Shown piece by piece: positions 9,062-18,338 of a stretch of DNA of 64,000 nt. The stretch covers positions 62,001-126,000 of the forward strand of contig CAVYEW010000018.1 of assembly GCA_963767645.1 (NCBI GenBank). Direction: 5' to 3'. A program made the position numbers and the translations under genes. The DNA is from DATFDN01 sp963767645 (GTDB taxonomy: Bacteria; Pseudomonadota; Alphaproteobacteria; Acetobacterales; Acetobacteraceae). The notes beneath the pieces were generated by a model that ran no database searches, was not told where the DNA came from, and saw only the letters and a list, made by a program, of their open reading frames with translations. Every line of letters begins with the position of its first letter. Within the stretch, counting starts at the first letter, position 1.

Positions 9062-9984
9062 GCCGCCTGCAAGGCCCCGCCCTTGGGCGGGTCATAGGAG
9101 TGGCGGCGGAGCAGGTCCTGGCCTTGCGCGCTGGTCAGGAAATCGACGAAGCGGCGCCCCAGCTCTGGGGTGGGCGCGTCCTCCAGCACCGCGGCGTAGA
9201 AGACCAGCGGCTGCGGCCGGACCACCTTGTCCGGGCCGTTGGGCTGGGGCAGGGCGATGCTGGTCCGCGAGTACCACTCCGCCTCGTACGCGGGGTCGCC
9301 AAGATTGATCTCGCCGGGCAAGGGCACATAGGGCAGGCGGTGCGAGGCGACGGCGCTGTGATAGCCGGAACTGGCATCGATCTGCCCGGCTTCCAGCCGG
9401 CTGAGCAGCGACGGCTCAGCGAAGATCTGCGCCGGATTGACGATCGGCCCCAGCACCGCCCGCGCCAGCCCCGGCACGTGGTAGTAGCGCTCGGCCAGTT
9501 CCATGGTGAAGACGATGTTCTGCCCCTGCGGGTCGGTGAGCGGATCGGTGCGTCCGAACCGAAGTCCTTGGGATTGCAGGATTTCATACCATTTGCCCCG
9601 CCCTTGGGCGGCGTCTGCCAGACTGGAGGCGAACCGGCTCCGCGGGGAATAGGCGATCACCATGCGAGTACTGGCGATCGGAACCGCCGTGTGGACCAGA
9701 CCTGCCTGCTGGAGCACCCGTATCGGCCCCGGCGTGACGGAGACGAAGACGTCCGCCTGCATCTGCTTGGCGGCGAGCAGCCGGGCCAGCGCATACGCGC
9801 CCTGTCCGGTGCCCTGATAGGCGGCGTTGTTCGCCGAGGCGAAGGCCGGGCCGAGCGCCTGGTCCATAACCACGCCCATCGAGCCGGCATAGGCGACACG
9901 CAGCACGGCCTCGGCGCTCGCCGGCCGCGGACGGGCGAGCAGCGGGAGCAGCGGAAGACTGGCCAGCAGGGCACGGCGTTGCAT
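9058..9984 (-). CDS. Molybdate/tungstate-type substrate-binding protein
   Basis: This 308-residue exported protein has a signal peptide (RRALLASLPLLPLL to PASA). The mature part begins VLRVAYAGSMG and includes GRTDPLTDPQGQN, AERYYHVPG and SGYHSAVASHRLPYVPLP, a layout shared with WtpA/ModA oxyanion-binding proteins. It delivers the oxyanion to the permease encoded next. A molybdenum enzyme subunit lies in the same window (50237-52615), so molybdate supply is a plausible role, but the ligand cannot be read from the sequence. A perfect 10-bp-arm palindrome lies 12 bases upstream of the start. Confidence 0.82.
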   Translation of the reverse strand: MQRRALLASLPLLPLLARPRPASAEAVLRVAYAGSMGVVMDQALGPAFASANNAAYQGTGQGAYALARLLAAKQMQADVFVSVTPGPIRVLQQAGLVHTAVPIASTRMVIAYSPRSRFASSLADAAQGRGKWYEILQSQGLRFGRTDPLTDPQGQNIVFTMELAERYYHVPGLARAVLGPIVNPAQIFAEPSLLSRLEAGQIDASSGYHSAVASHRLPYVPLPGEINLGDPAYEAEWYSRTSIALPQPNGPDKVVRPQPLVFYAAVLEDAPTPELGRRFVDFLTSAQGQDLLRRHSYDPPKGGALQAA

Positions 9985-9996
9985 GCATTCACCCCC

Positions 9997-10018
9997 GATA
10001 TGGTCGGACGACCATATC
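9997..10018. promoter_or_regulatory. 22-bp palindrome upstream of the oxyanion-transporter operon
   Basis: GATATGGTCG-GA-CGACCATATC has perfect 10-base arms with a 2-base centre. It lies between the divergent transporter operon (start 9984) and the DUF4286-like gene (10104). It resembles a dimeric repressor site (GntR- or ModE-type spacing is conceivable), but no cognate regulator gene is adjacent. Confidence 0.6.
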
Positions 10019-10103
10019 CGTGGCGTCGGCCAAGGTCAAAGCGGCGGACTCCCTCGCTTTCGCCGCCCGTGGCAGCCTGTCGGGACCAGAGAGGGAGGCG
10101 GGG

Positions 10104-10772
10104 ATGCTCGCAGGCGAGGCGGTGGTGGCGATCTGGAACGGCATCGCGCCGGAGGCACGGGCCGGATTTTACGAATGGCACGTCAACGAGCACATGCCCG
10201 AGCGGGTCGGCATCCCCGGCTTCCGGCGCGGGCGTCACCTGGCCGCGCTCGGTCCGGAGACGCATCCCGAGTTCTTCACGCTCTACGAGGCGGACACGTT
10301 GGAGGCGCTGAAAGGCGCCGATTATGCCAACCGCCTGAGCGATCCGACGCCCGGCACGCGCGCCAACGTGGCGCAGTTCCGCAACACCCAGCGCGCGCTG
10401 GCCCGCGTGCTGGCGAGCTGCGGCCCCGGCCTGGGCGGGACCATGCTGACCGTGCGCTTCGATGCCGATCCCGGCGCCGCCGAGGGATTGGCGGCGCTGA
10501 TTCGCGAGGCAGGCCGGGCGTCTCGCGTTGCCGGTGCCCATCTCTGCCGCGCCGACGACGCCGCTTCGGCGCCGCGCACCACGGAAACGCGCGATCGCGA
10601 GGACGTGGAGGTGCCGCCGCGCTGGTTCCTGCTGGTCGAGGCGACGGATGCCGAGGCGCTGGCCGGAGCGGTACCCGACGCGCAGCTTGCCGAAGCTGGC
10701 GCGCATCCGCCGTTTCAGCGTGGGCTGTATCGCCTCGAATACGTGCGCACCAAGACCGCGTTCGCGACGTGA
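10104..10772 (+). CDS. DUF4286-family protein (dimeric alpha/beta barrel type)
   Basis: The ATG at 10104 is preceded by GGGAGGCGGGG and is preferred to upstream in-frame codons that would cross the palindrome. The 222-residue product has the pattern of small EthD/DUF4286-like proteins: FYEWHVNEHMPERVGIPGFRRGR, FFTLYEADTLEAL, then a second similar half ending HPPFQRGLYRLEYV. Such ferredoxin-like domains are often found in catabolic gene sets; no specific reaction is known. It converges on the aldo/keto reductase gene with a 13-base gap. Confidence 0.65.
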   Translation: MLAGEAVVAIWNGIAPEARAGFYEWHVNEHMPERVGIPGFRRGRHLAALGPETHPEFFTLYEADTLEALKGADYANRLSDPTPGTRANVAQFRNTQRALARVLASCGPGLGGTMLTVRFDADPGAAEGLAALIREAGRASRVAGAHLCRADDAASAPRTTETRDREDVEVPPRWFLLVEATDAEALAGAVPDAQLAEAGAHPPFQRGLYRLEYVRTKTAFAT

Positions 10773-10785
10773 TCCGGCCGCGCGC

Positions 10786-11790
10786 CTAGCCGGGAACCGG
10801 CGCGTTCGGGTGCAGCAAGCCCTCGGCGCGCAATTCCTTCCAGAGCGCCGGCGGGATCGGCGTGCGCATCAGCGCCACGTTCTCCTCGAACTCCTCGGCC
10901 GAGCGCGGGCCGGGGATCACCGAAGCCACGACCGGGTGCGCCAGCGGGAATTGCAGCGCTGCCGCCGCCAGCTTCACGCCGTGCCGCTCGCAGACCTCGC
11001 CGAGCCGGCGTGCGCGCTGGCGGATGTCCTCGGGGGCAGGATCGTAGTTCCAGGTGTCGCGCCCGGCCAGGATTCCCGAGTTGAGCGGTCCGCCGACCAC
11101 GATCGAGGTGCCGCGTCGCTGGCACAGCGGCAGCAGATCGTCGAGCGGCGCCTGCTCAAGCAAGGTGTAGCGCCCGGCGAGCAGGAATACGTCCCAGTCC
11201 GCCCAGCCCATCACATCCATGAGCACCTTGGTCTCGTTCACGCCGAGGCCGATGGCACGGACGGCTCCTGAGGATTTCAGCCGCTCCAGCGCCTTGCGCC
11301 CGCTCTCGCGCAGCACTTTCATATGCGCGGCGTTGGCGTCCCCGTGCTGGTACTCGCCGATATCGTGGACATAGAGGATATCGATGCGCGCCAGGCCCAG
11401 GCGCTGCAGGCTGTCCTCGACCGAGCGCATGATGCCGTCACGGCTGTAGTCGTACTCGACCCCGAACGGCATCTTGCTCAGCCAGCCTTCAGGACGCGGT
11501 CCGGAGTCCGTGCGTGGACGGAGCAGGCGTCCGACCTTGGTGGACAGCACCCATTCATCGCGGCTTTCCTCGCGCAGCGCGTCGCCGACGCGCCGTTCGG
11601 AAAACCCGAGGCCATAGAACGGCGCGGTATCGACATAGCGCACCCCGGCCGCCCAGGCGGCACGCACGATCGCCGCGGCGGTATCCTGGCTGATCGGCAC
11701 CCTGTTCCCGCCCATAGTCGCGGTGCCGAGGCCGAGGGACGTGACCTCAAGCCCGGTCCGGCCGACCGGACGCTTCTCCCACTCCGCCAT
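10786..11790 (-). CDS. Aldo/keto reductase
   Basis: The start at 11790 (MAEWEKRPVG) has a GGGGAG site; an upstream in-frame ATG at 11832 lacks one. The 334-residue TIM barrel shows the AKR tetrad: Asp and Tyr in YVDTAPFYG, Lys in LSTKVG, and His in LYVHDIG. The end carries a cofactor-binding-type SVIPGPRSAEEFEEN. Closest in pattern to the L-fucose/D-threo-aldose 1-dehydrogenase or pyridoxal dehydrogenase subgroup; it probably oxidises a sugar or related hydroxyl/aldehyde with NAD(P). Confidence 0.87.
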   Translation of the reverse strand: MAEWEKRPVGRTGLEVTSLGLGTATMGGNRVPISQDTAAAIVRAAWAAGVRYVDTAPFYGLGFSERRVGDALREESRDEWVLSTKVGRLLRPRTDSGPRPEGWLSKMPFGVEYDYSRDGIMRSVEDSLQRLGLARIDILYVHDIGEYQHGDANAAHMKVLRESGRKALERLKSSGAVRAIGLGVNETKVLMDVMGWADWDVFLLAGRYTLLEQAPLDDLLPLCQRRGTSIVVGGPLNSGILAGRDTWNYDPAPEDIRQRARRLGEVCERHGVKLAAAALQFPLAHPVVASVIPGPRSAEEFEENVALMRTPIPPALWKELRAEGLLHPNAPVPG

Positions 11791-11847
11791 GCTTGCCCGC
11801 TCCCCTGCCATGCTCGCGCGTAGCGCGAGCATCCACGGCTCTGGCGG

Positions 11848-12294
11848 TTAGGGCAACCAGGGGCCTGTCACCTGGTCCACGTCGAAGGTGAGCGCATCCA
11901 GGCCGCTCGGATTTTCACCATGCTCGGCCAGGTCGTCCGCGACCAATGGACGCGCGCGGGCTATCTCCCGGCCAATGATGGCGGGCAGTTCCCGCCGCAA
12001 GCTGGGGCTGGCCTCAAGGATACCCTCGATGTCTGCCCGGGTCCTCCGGATGGTCCGTCTCCAGCCGCTGCGCGGGTCGTCCGCTGGCGAGACGCACAGT
12101 TTCATCAGGTGCTCGATCACGGTGCGGACGTGGCTGGCCAGAGCGCGGCGTTCCGAAGCACCCAAGCCTTCGATCTCCTCGGCCACGTTCTCCCAGTCCA
12201 CCAGCGCGTTGCTCCGCTCCCGCGCCGCGGATCGGAGCGCCGCAGCTTGTTGGGCGGACCAGAGCGCGAAATCAGCGTGGTAAGGGTCGCTCAT
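11848..12294 (-). CDS. DUF29 domain protein
   Basis: This 148-residue protein has the DUF29 signature: DFALWSAQQAAALRS near the N-terminus, then DWENVAEEIEGLGASERRAL, HVRTVIEHLMKL and RRTIRRTRADIEGIL. The family is common in cyanobacteria and some alphaproteobacteria, and its function is unknown. It stands alone between the aldo/keto reductase and the lipoprotein gene. Confidence 0.83.
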   Translation of the reverse strand: MSDPYHADFALWSAQQAAALRSAARERSNALVDWENVAEEIEGLGASERRALASHVRTVIEHLMKLCVSPADDPRSGWRRTIRRTRADIEGILEASPSLRRELPAIIGREIARARPLVADDLAEHGENPSGLDALTFDVDQVTGPWLP

Positions 12295-12354
12295 GAGACG
12301 ATCCTAGCGCCGCCTTCGCTGGCGGGCCAGGATCACTCTCGCAATTCCAAAATC

Positions 12355-12786
12355 CTAAGCAGTGGGTCTAGCGTCTAAAGGGGCAACCGGTGCGATTGCT
12401 GTGGCCGGAGGCGCCGGCGCAAGCTCCACTTTGATCTCCGACGGGTATTGGTAGTTCGCGCCGGTTGCGGCATCGACGGCAACGCCGATCAGCCCACCGA
12501 AAACTATGTTTCCGAACGTCGTACCCACGAACTTCGGCGACGTCGATGTCCTCGCCTGTTGATACCCCGGCTTGCTACATGTCAGGTCCAGGTCGTTCTT
12601 GCTTTTGTCGATGCGCAGACTCCCGGGAGTCGGATTGACGTTGCCAAGCTTTGTGCCCGCCCGGTCCATCTCGCAGGTGGCTCCGGCGGGCGTTGTGGCG
12701 ACCGATACGCTCTGACCCGTTCCCTCCATGATGGTCGCACAGCCGGGCAGTGCGGCTACCAACAATAAAGCTGCGAAGCGGCGCAT
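12355..12786 (-). CDS. Small lipoprotein with PEGA-like domain
   Basis: This 143-residue protein has a lipoprotein signal peptide: a hydrophobic stretch ending in the lipobox LPGC (lipidated Cys at about residue 16), followed by ATIMEGTGQSVSV. The central part (TTPAGATCEMDR, PGSLRIDKSKNDLDLTCSKPGYQ) looks like a PEGA-type beta fold. A short hydrophobic stretch near residues 90-105 (FGNIVFGGLIGVAVDAATG) follows, then a Pro/Ala-rich tail. It is likely anchored in the outer membrane. The 281 bases from here to 13068 contain no convincing gene. Confidence 0.75.
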   Translation of the reverse strand: MRRFAALLLVAALPGCATIMEGTGQSVSVATTPAGATCEMDRAGTKLGNVNPTPGSLRIDKSKNDLDLTCSKPGYQQARTSTSPKFVGTTFGNIVFGGLIGVAVDAATGANYQYPSEIKVELAPAPPATAIAPVAPLDARPTA

Positions 12787-13067
12787 GAATCTTACCTCGT
12801 CTCGTTATTCCGCTAGTGTGACGACTACGAGATAATTCCCGGTTAAGAGACTCCCGGACCCCTGGCTCCCACCTCGTGTTCGCCACAGCCACAACTCATT
12901 CCGCTGCCGCGCTCAGTCCACGATCCCCAATGCCAAAGCGAGCAGGCGGTTGAGAGCCTGCATCTCCAGCGGGCCAAGCCCGCCGATATGCGGGCCAAAG
13001 CGCCCTCTGGCCTTCCCCGCCAGTGCGCCCTACGCTCACGAACCTGAACACGAGCCGGAGGCAACCC

Positions 13068-14693
13068 ATGAAGGTCGGCGAGGCGATCGCGGAGATCATG
13101 AAGCGGGAGGGGATCGAGATCCTCTGCGGCTACCCGGTCAACCATTTGATCGAGTTCGCGGCCCAGGCCGACATCAGGCCGGTGATGGTGCGCCAGGAGC
13201 GGATCGGGCTGCATATGGCGGATGCCATCACCCGCGTCACCTCGGGCCGCAAGATCGGCGCCTTCTGCATGCAGCACGGGCCGGGGACCGAGAACGCCTA
13301 CGGGGGCGTGGCGCAGGCGTTCAGCGAGTCGATCCCCCTGCTGGTGATCCCGCAGGGCTATCCCCGCCGCATCGCCGGGATCGACCCCAACTACAGCGCG
13401 GTGCGCGAGATGCGCGGCATCGCCAAATCGGCCGAGTGGGCGATCATGCCGTCGGAGGTGCCGAACCTGATGCGCCGCGCCTTCTCGCGGCTGAAGAACG
13501 GGCGGGGCGGGCCCTGCATCGTCGAGATCCCGACCGATACCTGGAACGAGGATATCGGCGAGCTCGACTACAGCCCGGCGATCAAGGCCCGCTCCGCGCC
13601 CGATCCGCAGGACGTGCGCCGCGCCGCGCAGGCGATCCTGGCCGCCAAGCGGCCGGTGATCTATGCCGGGACCGGCGTGCATTGGGCCGAGGCATGGCCG
13701 CAGCTCAAGCGCTTTGCCGAGCTGCTGGGCGCCCCGGTGACGTCGAGCCTCGGCGGCAAGAGCGCGTTTCCCGAGAACCATCCGCTCTCGCTCGGCTCGG
13801 GCGGCAACGCGGTGCCCAAGCCGGTGCATCACTTCATCGCCAACGCCGACCTCATCATCGGCATCGGCTGCTCGTTCACCGAGACGAATTTCGGTATCAA
13901 GTTCCCCAAGGGCAAGAAAGTCGTCCACAACACCAACGATCCCAGCCATCTCGGCAAGGACCTGCCGATCGTCGCCGCGCTGCTGGGGGACGCGGGCCTC
14001 ACCCTCGACGCGCTGCTCGGCGAGCTCGGCCAGAGCATCAAGACGCCACGCGATGCGTCCGCCGTGGTGCGCGAGATCACCGAGGTGCGCGAGGGCTGGA
14101 TGGCGGAATGGAAGCCGCTGCTGACCTCGAACGACACGCCGCTCAGCCCCTACCGCGTGATCTGGGAGCTGATGCACGCGGTCGATCCGGCCAACACCAT
14201 CATCACCCACGATGCCGGCAGCCCGCGCGACCAGATCTCCCCGTTCTGGGTCTCCAGCGAGCCGCTGTCCTATATCGGCTGGGGCAAGACGACGCAGCTC
14301 GGCATGGGGCTCGGTTTGGCGATGGGCGCCAAGCTCGCCAAGCCCGACAAGCTCTGCATCAACGTGTGGGGCGACGCGGCGATCGGCTTCACGGGGATGG
14401 ATTTCGAGACGGCGGTGCGCGAGCGCATCCCGATCCTGTCGATCCTGCTCAACAACTTCTCAATGGCGATCGAGCTCAAGGTGATGCCGGTTTCCACGCA
14501 GAAATACCGCTCGACCGACATCTCGGGCGACTACGCCGCGATGGCACGCGCCTTCGGCGGCTACGGCGAGCGCGTCACCGACCCGGCGCAGATCCAGGCG
14601 GCGATCAAGCGCGGCGTGGAGCAGACCCAGGCGGGCAAGCCGGCGCTGCTTGAGTTCATCACCGGCAAGGAGGTGCGGGTTTCCAAGTTCTGA
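13068..14693 (+). CDS. Thiamine-diphosphate-dependent enzyme, acetolactate synthase-like
   Basis: The ATG at 13068 has a GGAGG site and gives 541 residues. The PYR domain holds the activating Glu in VRQERIGLHMADA and GAFCMQHGPGTENAYGG. A central Rossmann-like domain follows (KRPVIYAGTG). The PP domain holds the ThDP/Mg motif NVWGDAAIGF, closing with LLNN. The family includes acetolactate synthases, oxalyl-CoA decarboxylase-like and acid-sugar catabolic lyases. It heads a same-strand cluster with a sugar-type ABC importer, an enolase-family enzyme and a hydroxyacid dehydrogenase, so a role in degrading an imported hydroxy- or keto-acid is inferred; the substrate is unknown. Confidence 0.85.
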   Translation: MKVGEAIAEIMKREGIEILCGYPVNHLIEFAAQADIRPVMVRQERIGLHMADAITRVTSGRKIGAFCMQHGPGTENAYGGVAQAFSESIPLLVIPQGYPRRIAGIDPNYSAVREMRGIAKSAEWAIMPSEVPNLMRRAFSRLKNGRGGPCIVEIPTDTWNEDIGELDYSPAIKARSAPDPQDVRRAAQAILAAKRPVIYAGTGVHWAEAWPQLKRFAELLGAPVTSSLGGKSAFPENHPLSLGSGGNAVPKPVHHFIANADLIIGIGCSFTETNFGIKFPKGKKVVHNTNDPSHLGKDLPIVAALLGDAGLTLDALLGELGQSIKTPRDASAVVREITEVREGWMAEWKPLLTSNDTPLSPYRVIWELMHAVDPANTIITHDAGSPRDQISPFWVSSEPLSYIGWGKTTQLGMGLGLAMGAKLAKPDKLCINVWGDAAIGFTGMDFETAVRERIPILSILLNNFSMAIELKVMPVSTQKYRSTDISGDYAAMARAFGGYGERVTDPAQIQAAIKRGVEQTQAGKPALLEFITGKEVRVSKF

Positions 14694-14701
14694 GGCAGCC
14701 G

Positions 14702-14789
14702 TCCCCTCCCCCCGGCCCCCTCCCGCAAGGGGAGGGGGAGCCGCCCGCCTCGTTCCCCTCCCCTTGCGGGAGGGGCTAGGGGAGGGGTG
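14702..14789. repeat. GC-rich intergenic palindromic repeat, copy 1
   Basis: The spacer between the ThDP gene and the ABC ATPase holds a 22-base unit (14716-14737, CCCCCTCCCGCAAGGGGA then GGGG) and its inverted partner CCCTCCCCTTGCGGGAGGGG. The same 22-mer recurs at 38327-38348, again with an inverted partner. It is a REP-like dispersed element able to fold into a long hairpin in RNA. Confidence 0.85.
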
Positions 14790-14826
14790 AAACGATAAGC
14801 AACGTGCAGGGAGTCCACGTCCACAC

Positions 14827-15885
14827 ATGGCCAGCGTCAGCATCCGCAACGTCCGCAAGAGCTTCGGCCAGACCGAGATTCTGCACGGCGTGAACGTGGA
14901 GATCGAGGACGGCGCCTTCGTCATCCTCGTCGGGCCGTCCGGGTGCGGCAAGTCCACCCTGCTGCGCATGATCGCCGGGCTGGAGAACATCACCGCCGGC
15001 GAGATCGCCATCGGCGGGCGCGTCGTGAACAACGTCCCGCCGAAGCAGCGCGACATCGCCATGGTGTTCCAGAACTACGCGCTCTACCCGCACATGACGG
15101 TGCGCGACAACATGGCCTTCTCGCTGCTGCTGGCGAAGACCGCGCAGGCGCGGATCGACGAGCAGGTGGGGCGCGCGGCGCAAATCCTCGGCCTCACGCC
15201 CTATCTGAACCGCTTCCCGCGCCAGCTCTCCGGCGGGCAGCGTCAGCGCGTCGCAATGGGACGCGCCATCGTGCGCGACCCGCAAGTGTTCCTGTTTGAC
15301 GAGCCGCTGTCCAATCTGGATGCCAAGCTGCGCGTGCAGATGCGCGCCGAGATCAAGGAGCTGCACCAGCGGCTGACCACCACCACCGTCTATGTCACGC
15401 ATGACCAGATCGAGGCGATGACGATGGCCGACACCATCGTGGTCATGAACGCCGGCAACGTGGAGCAGGCCGGCGCGCCGCTCGACCTCTACGACAATCC
15501 GGCCAACCTGTTCGTCGCCGGCTTCATCGGCTCGCCCGCGATGAACTTCCTGAAGGGCACGGTCGAGGGAGGCGCGTTCCGCGCCGAAGGCGGGCTCGCC
15601 TTCCCGCTGCCCCGGCAAGCCATCCCCGCCGAGGGGCGGCCAGCCGTGTACGGGGTTCGCCCGGAGCATTTCCAGCTTTCTGGCGAGGGCTGGCCGGCGC
15701 GGGTGAACGTGATCGAGCCCACGGGATCGGAGACCCAGGTGCTGGCGGAGCTGGCCGGCACGCCGATCGTCTGCGCCTTCCGCGAGCGCGTCGCCGCGCG
15801 TCCCGGCGAGACCATCCGCCTCACCGCCGACCCGGCGCTGACCCATCTGTTCGACGCCGGCACGGGCCAGCGTCTCAGCGGCTGA
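14827..15885 (+). CDS. Sugar-type ABC transporter ATPase (UgpC/MalK family)
   Basis: This 352-residue protein has Walker A GPSGCGKST (near residue 40), Q-loop VFQNYALYP, signature LSGGQRQRVAMGRA, Walker B VFLFDEPLSNLD and switch His in YVTHDQIEAMT. A C-terminal TOBE-type regulatory domain follows (YGVRPEHFQL). This is the MalK/UgpC subfamily serving carbohydrate importers. It precedes genes for a binding protein and two permeases on the same strand, forming a complete importer. Confidence 0.92.
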   Translation: MASVSIRNVRKSFGQTEILHGVNVEIEDGAFVILVGPSGCGKSTLLRMIAGLENITAGEIAIGGRVVNNVPPKQRDIAMVFQNYALYPHMTVRDNMAFSLLLAKTAQARIDEQVGRAAQILGLTPYLNRFPRQLSGGQRQRVAMGRAIVRDPQVFLFDEPLSNLDAKLRVQMRAEIKELHQRLTTTTVYVTHDQIEAMTMADTIVVMNAGNVEQAGAPLDLYDNPANLFVAGFIGSPAMNFLKGTVEGGAFRAEGGLAFPLPRQAIPAEGRPAVYGVRPEHFQLSGEGWPARVNVIEPTGSETQVLAELAGTPIVCAFRERVAARPGETIRLTADPALTHLFDAGTGQRLSG

Positions 15886-15971
15886 AACGATTGTCACTTT
15901 ACGGCCGACCGGGCGGCACGGAAGATGACGGTAACGACCCCGAAGGGGCGTGCAACGAGAGGGAACCCAGG

Positions 15972-17327
15972 ATGACGAAGGTCACGCGACGCGACTCGCT
16001 TATTCTCAGCACCGCGGCGCTGGGCGCGGCCGCGGTGCCGCTGATCGGTGCGCGAGCGCAGTCTCAGCCGGCGGATGTGCCCACCGCCGACGTGAAGCCG
16101 CCCGGGTTCCCGGCCGAAAAGGGCGCGCAGCTTCATGTCATCCGGCCCGCCAAGTTCATCGACCCCGACCAGGTCTATTGGGACATCAATACCAAGAAGT
16201 TCACCGAGCAGACCGGCATCCCGGTGCGCGTCGACTACATCAGCTGGGAGGATCTGCGCCCGCAGACGGCGGTGATCGCCAACACCGGCGCGGGCGCCGA
16301 TATCGTCATCGGCTTCAGCTCCGATCCCTTCATCTACGCGCCGAAGCTGATCGGGCTGTCCGATCTCTGCGAATATCTTGGCGCAAAGTACGGCGGTTGG
16401 TACGACCTGGCACTCCTCTATGGCCAGAAATGGCATACCAAGGATTGGATCAGCATGCCGGTCGGTGGTGGCACCGGGCCGACCGTGTATCGCATGTCGT
16501 GGGTCAAGGAAGCGGGGTTCGATACCATTCCGAACGACCTTGACGGCTTCCTGAAGCTCTGCCAGGGGCTCAAGAAGATCGGCCATCCTTGCGGCTTCTC
16601 GCTCGGCCACGCGCTGGGCGACGCGAACGGCTTCGCGGAGTGGGCGCTGTGGTCGCATGGCGGCAGCGTGGTCGATGAGAATGGCAAGGTGATGCTGGAC
16701 ACCAAGCCGACCATCGAGGCGCTGAAATACGTGACCGAGCTGTACAAGACGATGATTCCCGGCACGATCTCGTGGAACGATTCCGGCAACAACAAGGCCT
16801 ACGCGGCGGGCGAGATCGGGCTCACGTTCAACGGCGTGTCGATCTATTACGTGACCAAGAACTCGCCTGATCCGAAGCTACAGGCGATCGCCGCGGACAC
16901 CAATCACCAGGCCGTGCCGCAGGGTACCGCCAAACGCTCGCCGATGTCGGCGGCGATCATGAACGCGATGCTGTTCAAGCACACGAAACACCCGAACGCG
17001 GCGAAGGAGTACCTTCGCTTCATGATGGAAGCCCCGCAATACGGGCCGTGGCTGTCCAACTGCATCGGCTACTGGTCGCAGCCGCTGAAGGCGTACGGCC
17101 AAATGAAGTTCTGGACCGAGGACCCGAAGCTGAAGCCGTATGCGGCGGCGATGGACACGATCTACTACGACGGCTACGCCGGGCCGATCACCGCCGCGTC
17201 GTCCGCCGTCACCGCGAACTACACGATCGTCGATATGTTCGCTGCCGTCGCCACCGGCAGCGTGTCGCCGGAATTGGCGGCCAGGCAGGCCGCGCGCCAG
17301 GCCGAGCGCTACTACAAGACGGCCTAA
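15972..17327 (+). CDS. ABC transporter extracellular solute-binding protein
   Basis: The start at 15972 follows GAGGGAA. The 451-residue product has a twin-arginine-like signal (TRRDSLILSTAALGAAAVP). The mature part matches family-1 carbohydrate-binding proteins: TEQTGIPVRVDYISWEDLRPQ, DIVIGFSSDPF, an aromatic-rich hinge region (WHTKDWISMPVGGGTGP) and NAAKEYLRFMM. It captures the substrate in the periplasm for the permease pair encoded next; the ligand is unknown. Confidence 0.9.
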   Translation: MTKVTRRDSLILSTAALGAAAVPLIGARAQSQPADVPTADVKPPGFPAEKGAQLHVIRPAKFIDPDQVYWDINTKKFTEQTGIPVRVDYISWEDLRPQTAVIANTGAGADIVIGFSSDPFIYAPKLIGLSDLCEYLGAKYGGWYDLALLYGQKWHTKDWISMPVGGGTGPTVYRMSWVKEAGFDTIPNDLDGFLKLCQGLKKIGHPCGFSLGHALGDANGFAEWALWSHGGSVVDENGKVMLDTKPTIEALKYVTELYKTMIPGTISWNDSGNNKAYAAGEIGLTFNGVSIYYVTKNSPDPKLQAIAADTNHQAVPQGTAKRSPMSAAIMNAMLFKHTKHPNAAKEYLRFMMEAPQYGPWLSNCIGYWSQPLKAYGQMKFWTEDPKLKPYAAAMDTIYYDGYAGPITAASSAVTANYTIVDMFAAVATGSVSPELAARQAARQAERYYKTA

Positions 17328-17378
17328 GGGCCGAGCCAATCCGTCTCCGCCCCGGCGGAGACGGGAAGGGGAGGGAAC

Positions 17379-18338
17379 ATGGACGCCACCGTTCCGACCA
17401 GGTCCGTCGCCTTCACGCCGCCCCGCGAAGGCAGGTTGTCGCGGATATTCGACTCCAAGGGGTTCCTGGTCGCCGTCTGCATGCTGCCGACCGTCGGCTT
17501 GCTGGGCGTGTTCCTGACCTACCCGCTGGGGCTTGGCGTCTGGCTGTCGTTCACCGACACCACGATCGGCTCGCCCGGCCATTTCATCGGCCTCGACAAC
17601 TTCGTCTCGCTGGCCGATGACTCGGTATTCTGGATGTCGGTGACGAACACCATCTTCTACACGGCGACCGCGACGATCGGGAAGTTCGCGCTCGGGCTCT
17701 GGCTCGCGCTGCTGCTCAACCACCATTTCCCGTTCAAGGCGTTCATTCGCGCCATCATCCTGCTGCCCTGGATCGTGCCCACCGTGCTGTCGGCCATCGC
17801 CTGGTGGTGGATCTACGATCCGCAATTCTCCATCGTGTCCTACGTGCTGGTGAACGTGCTGCACCTGCGCAGCTCCTACATCGACTTCCTGGGCACGCCC
17901 TGGCACGCGCGCTGGTCGCTGGTGGTCGCCAATGTCTGGCGCGGCATTCCGTTCGTGGCGATCACGCTCCTTGCCGGGCTCCAGACCATCTCGCCGTCGC
18001 TCTACGAGGCGGCGCTGCTCGACGGCGCGACGCCCTGGCAGCAGTTCCGCCGCATCACCGCGCCGCTGCTGATGCCGATTCTCGCGGTCGTGCTGACCTT
18101 GTCGGTGCTGTTCACCTTCTCCGACTTCCAGCTCGTCTATGCCATCACCCGGGGCGGCCCGTTCAACACCACGCACCTGATGGCGACCCTCGCCTTCCAG
18201 CGCGCCATCCCTGGCTCGCAGTTGGGCGAGGGCGCGGCGATTGCGGTGGCGATGATTCCGTTCCTGATCGCCGCCACCCTGCTCAGCTTCTTCGGGCTAG
18301 GTCGGCGCAAATGGATGCAGGGCGAAGCCAATGACTGA
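17379..18338 (+). CDS. Sugar-type ABC transporter permease (UgpA/MalF family)
   Basis: This 319-residue protein has six predicted membrane segments. Its EAA loop EAALLDGATPWQQFRRITAPLLMP docks to the ATPase. GNTR-like promoter sequence was not seen; a GGGAGGG site precedes the ATG. Its 3' end overlaps the next permease gene by 8 bases, so the pair is translationally coupled. Confidence 0.91.
   Translation: MDATVPTRSVAFTPPREGRLSRIFDSKGFLVAVCMLPTVGLLGVFLTYPLGLGVWLSFTDTTIGSPGHFIGLDNFVSLADDSVFWMSVTNTIFYTATATIGKFALGLWLALLLNHHFPFKAFIRAIILLPWIVPTVLSAIAWWWIYDPQFSIVSYVLVNVLHLRSSYIDFLGTPWHARWSLVVANVWRGIPFVAITLLAGLQTISPSLYEAALLDGATPWQQFRRITAPLLMPILAVVLTLSVLFTFSDFQLVYAITRGGPFNTTHLMATLAFQRAIPGSQLGEGAAIAVAMIPFLIAATLLSFFGLGRRKWMQGEAND

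Noticed and set aside
9985..10103. Molybdenum-cofactor riboswitch upstream of the oxyanion transporter
   Set aside because: The leader is only a few tens of bases and shows just one simple palindrome, not the multi-helix riboswitch fold.
12843..14210. Long minus-strand ORF opposite the ThDP enzyme
   Set aside because: Composition is typical of antisense to GC-rich coding DNA; the plus strand carries clear ThDP-enzyme motifs.
14561..14824. ORFs reading through the GC-rich repeat (LPLREGAGG-like peptides)
   Set aside because: These are translations of the intergenic palindromic repeat, seen again at 38.3 kb.
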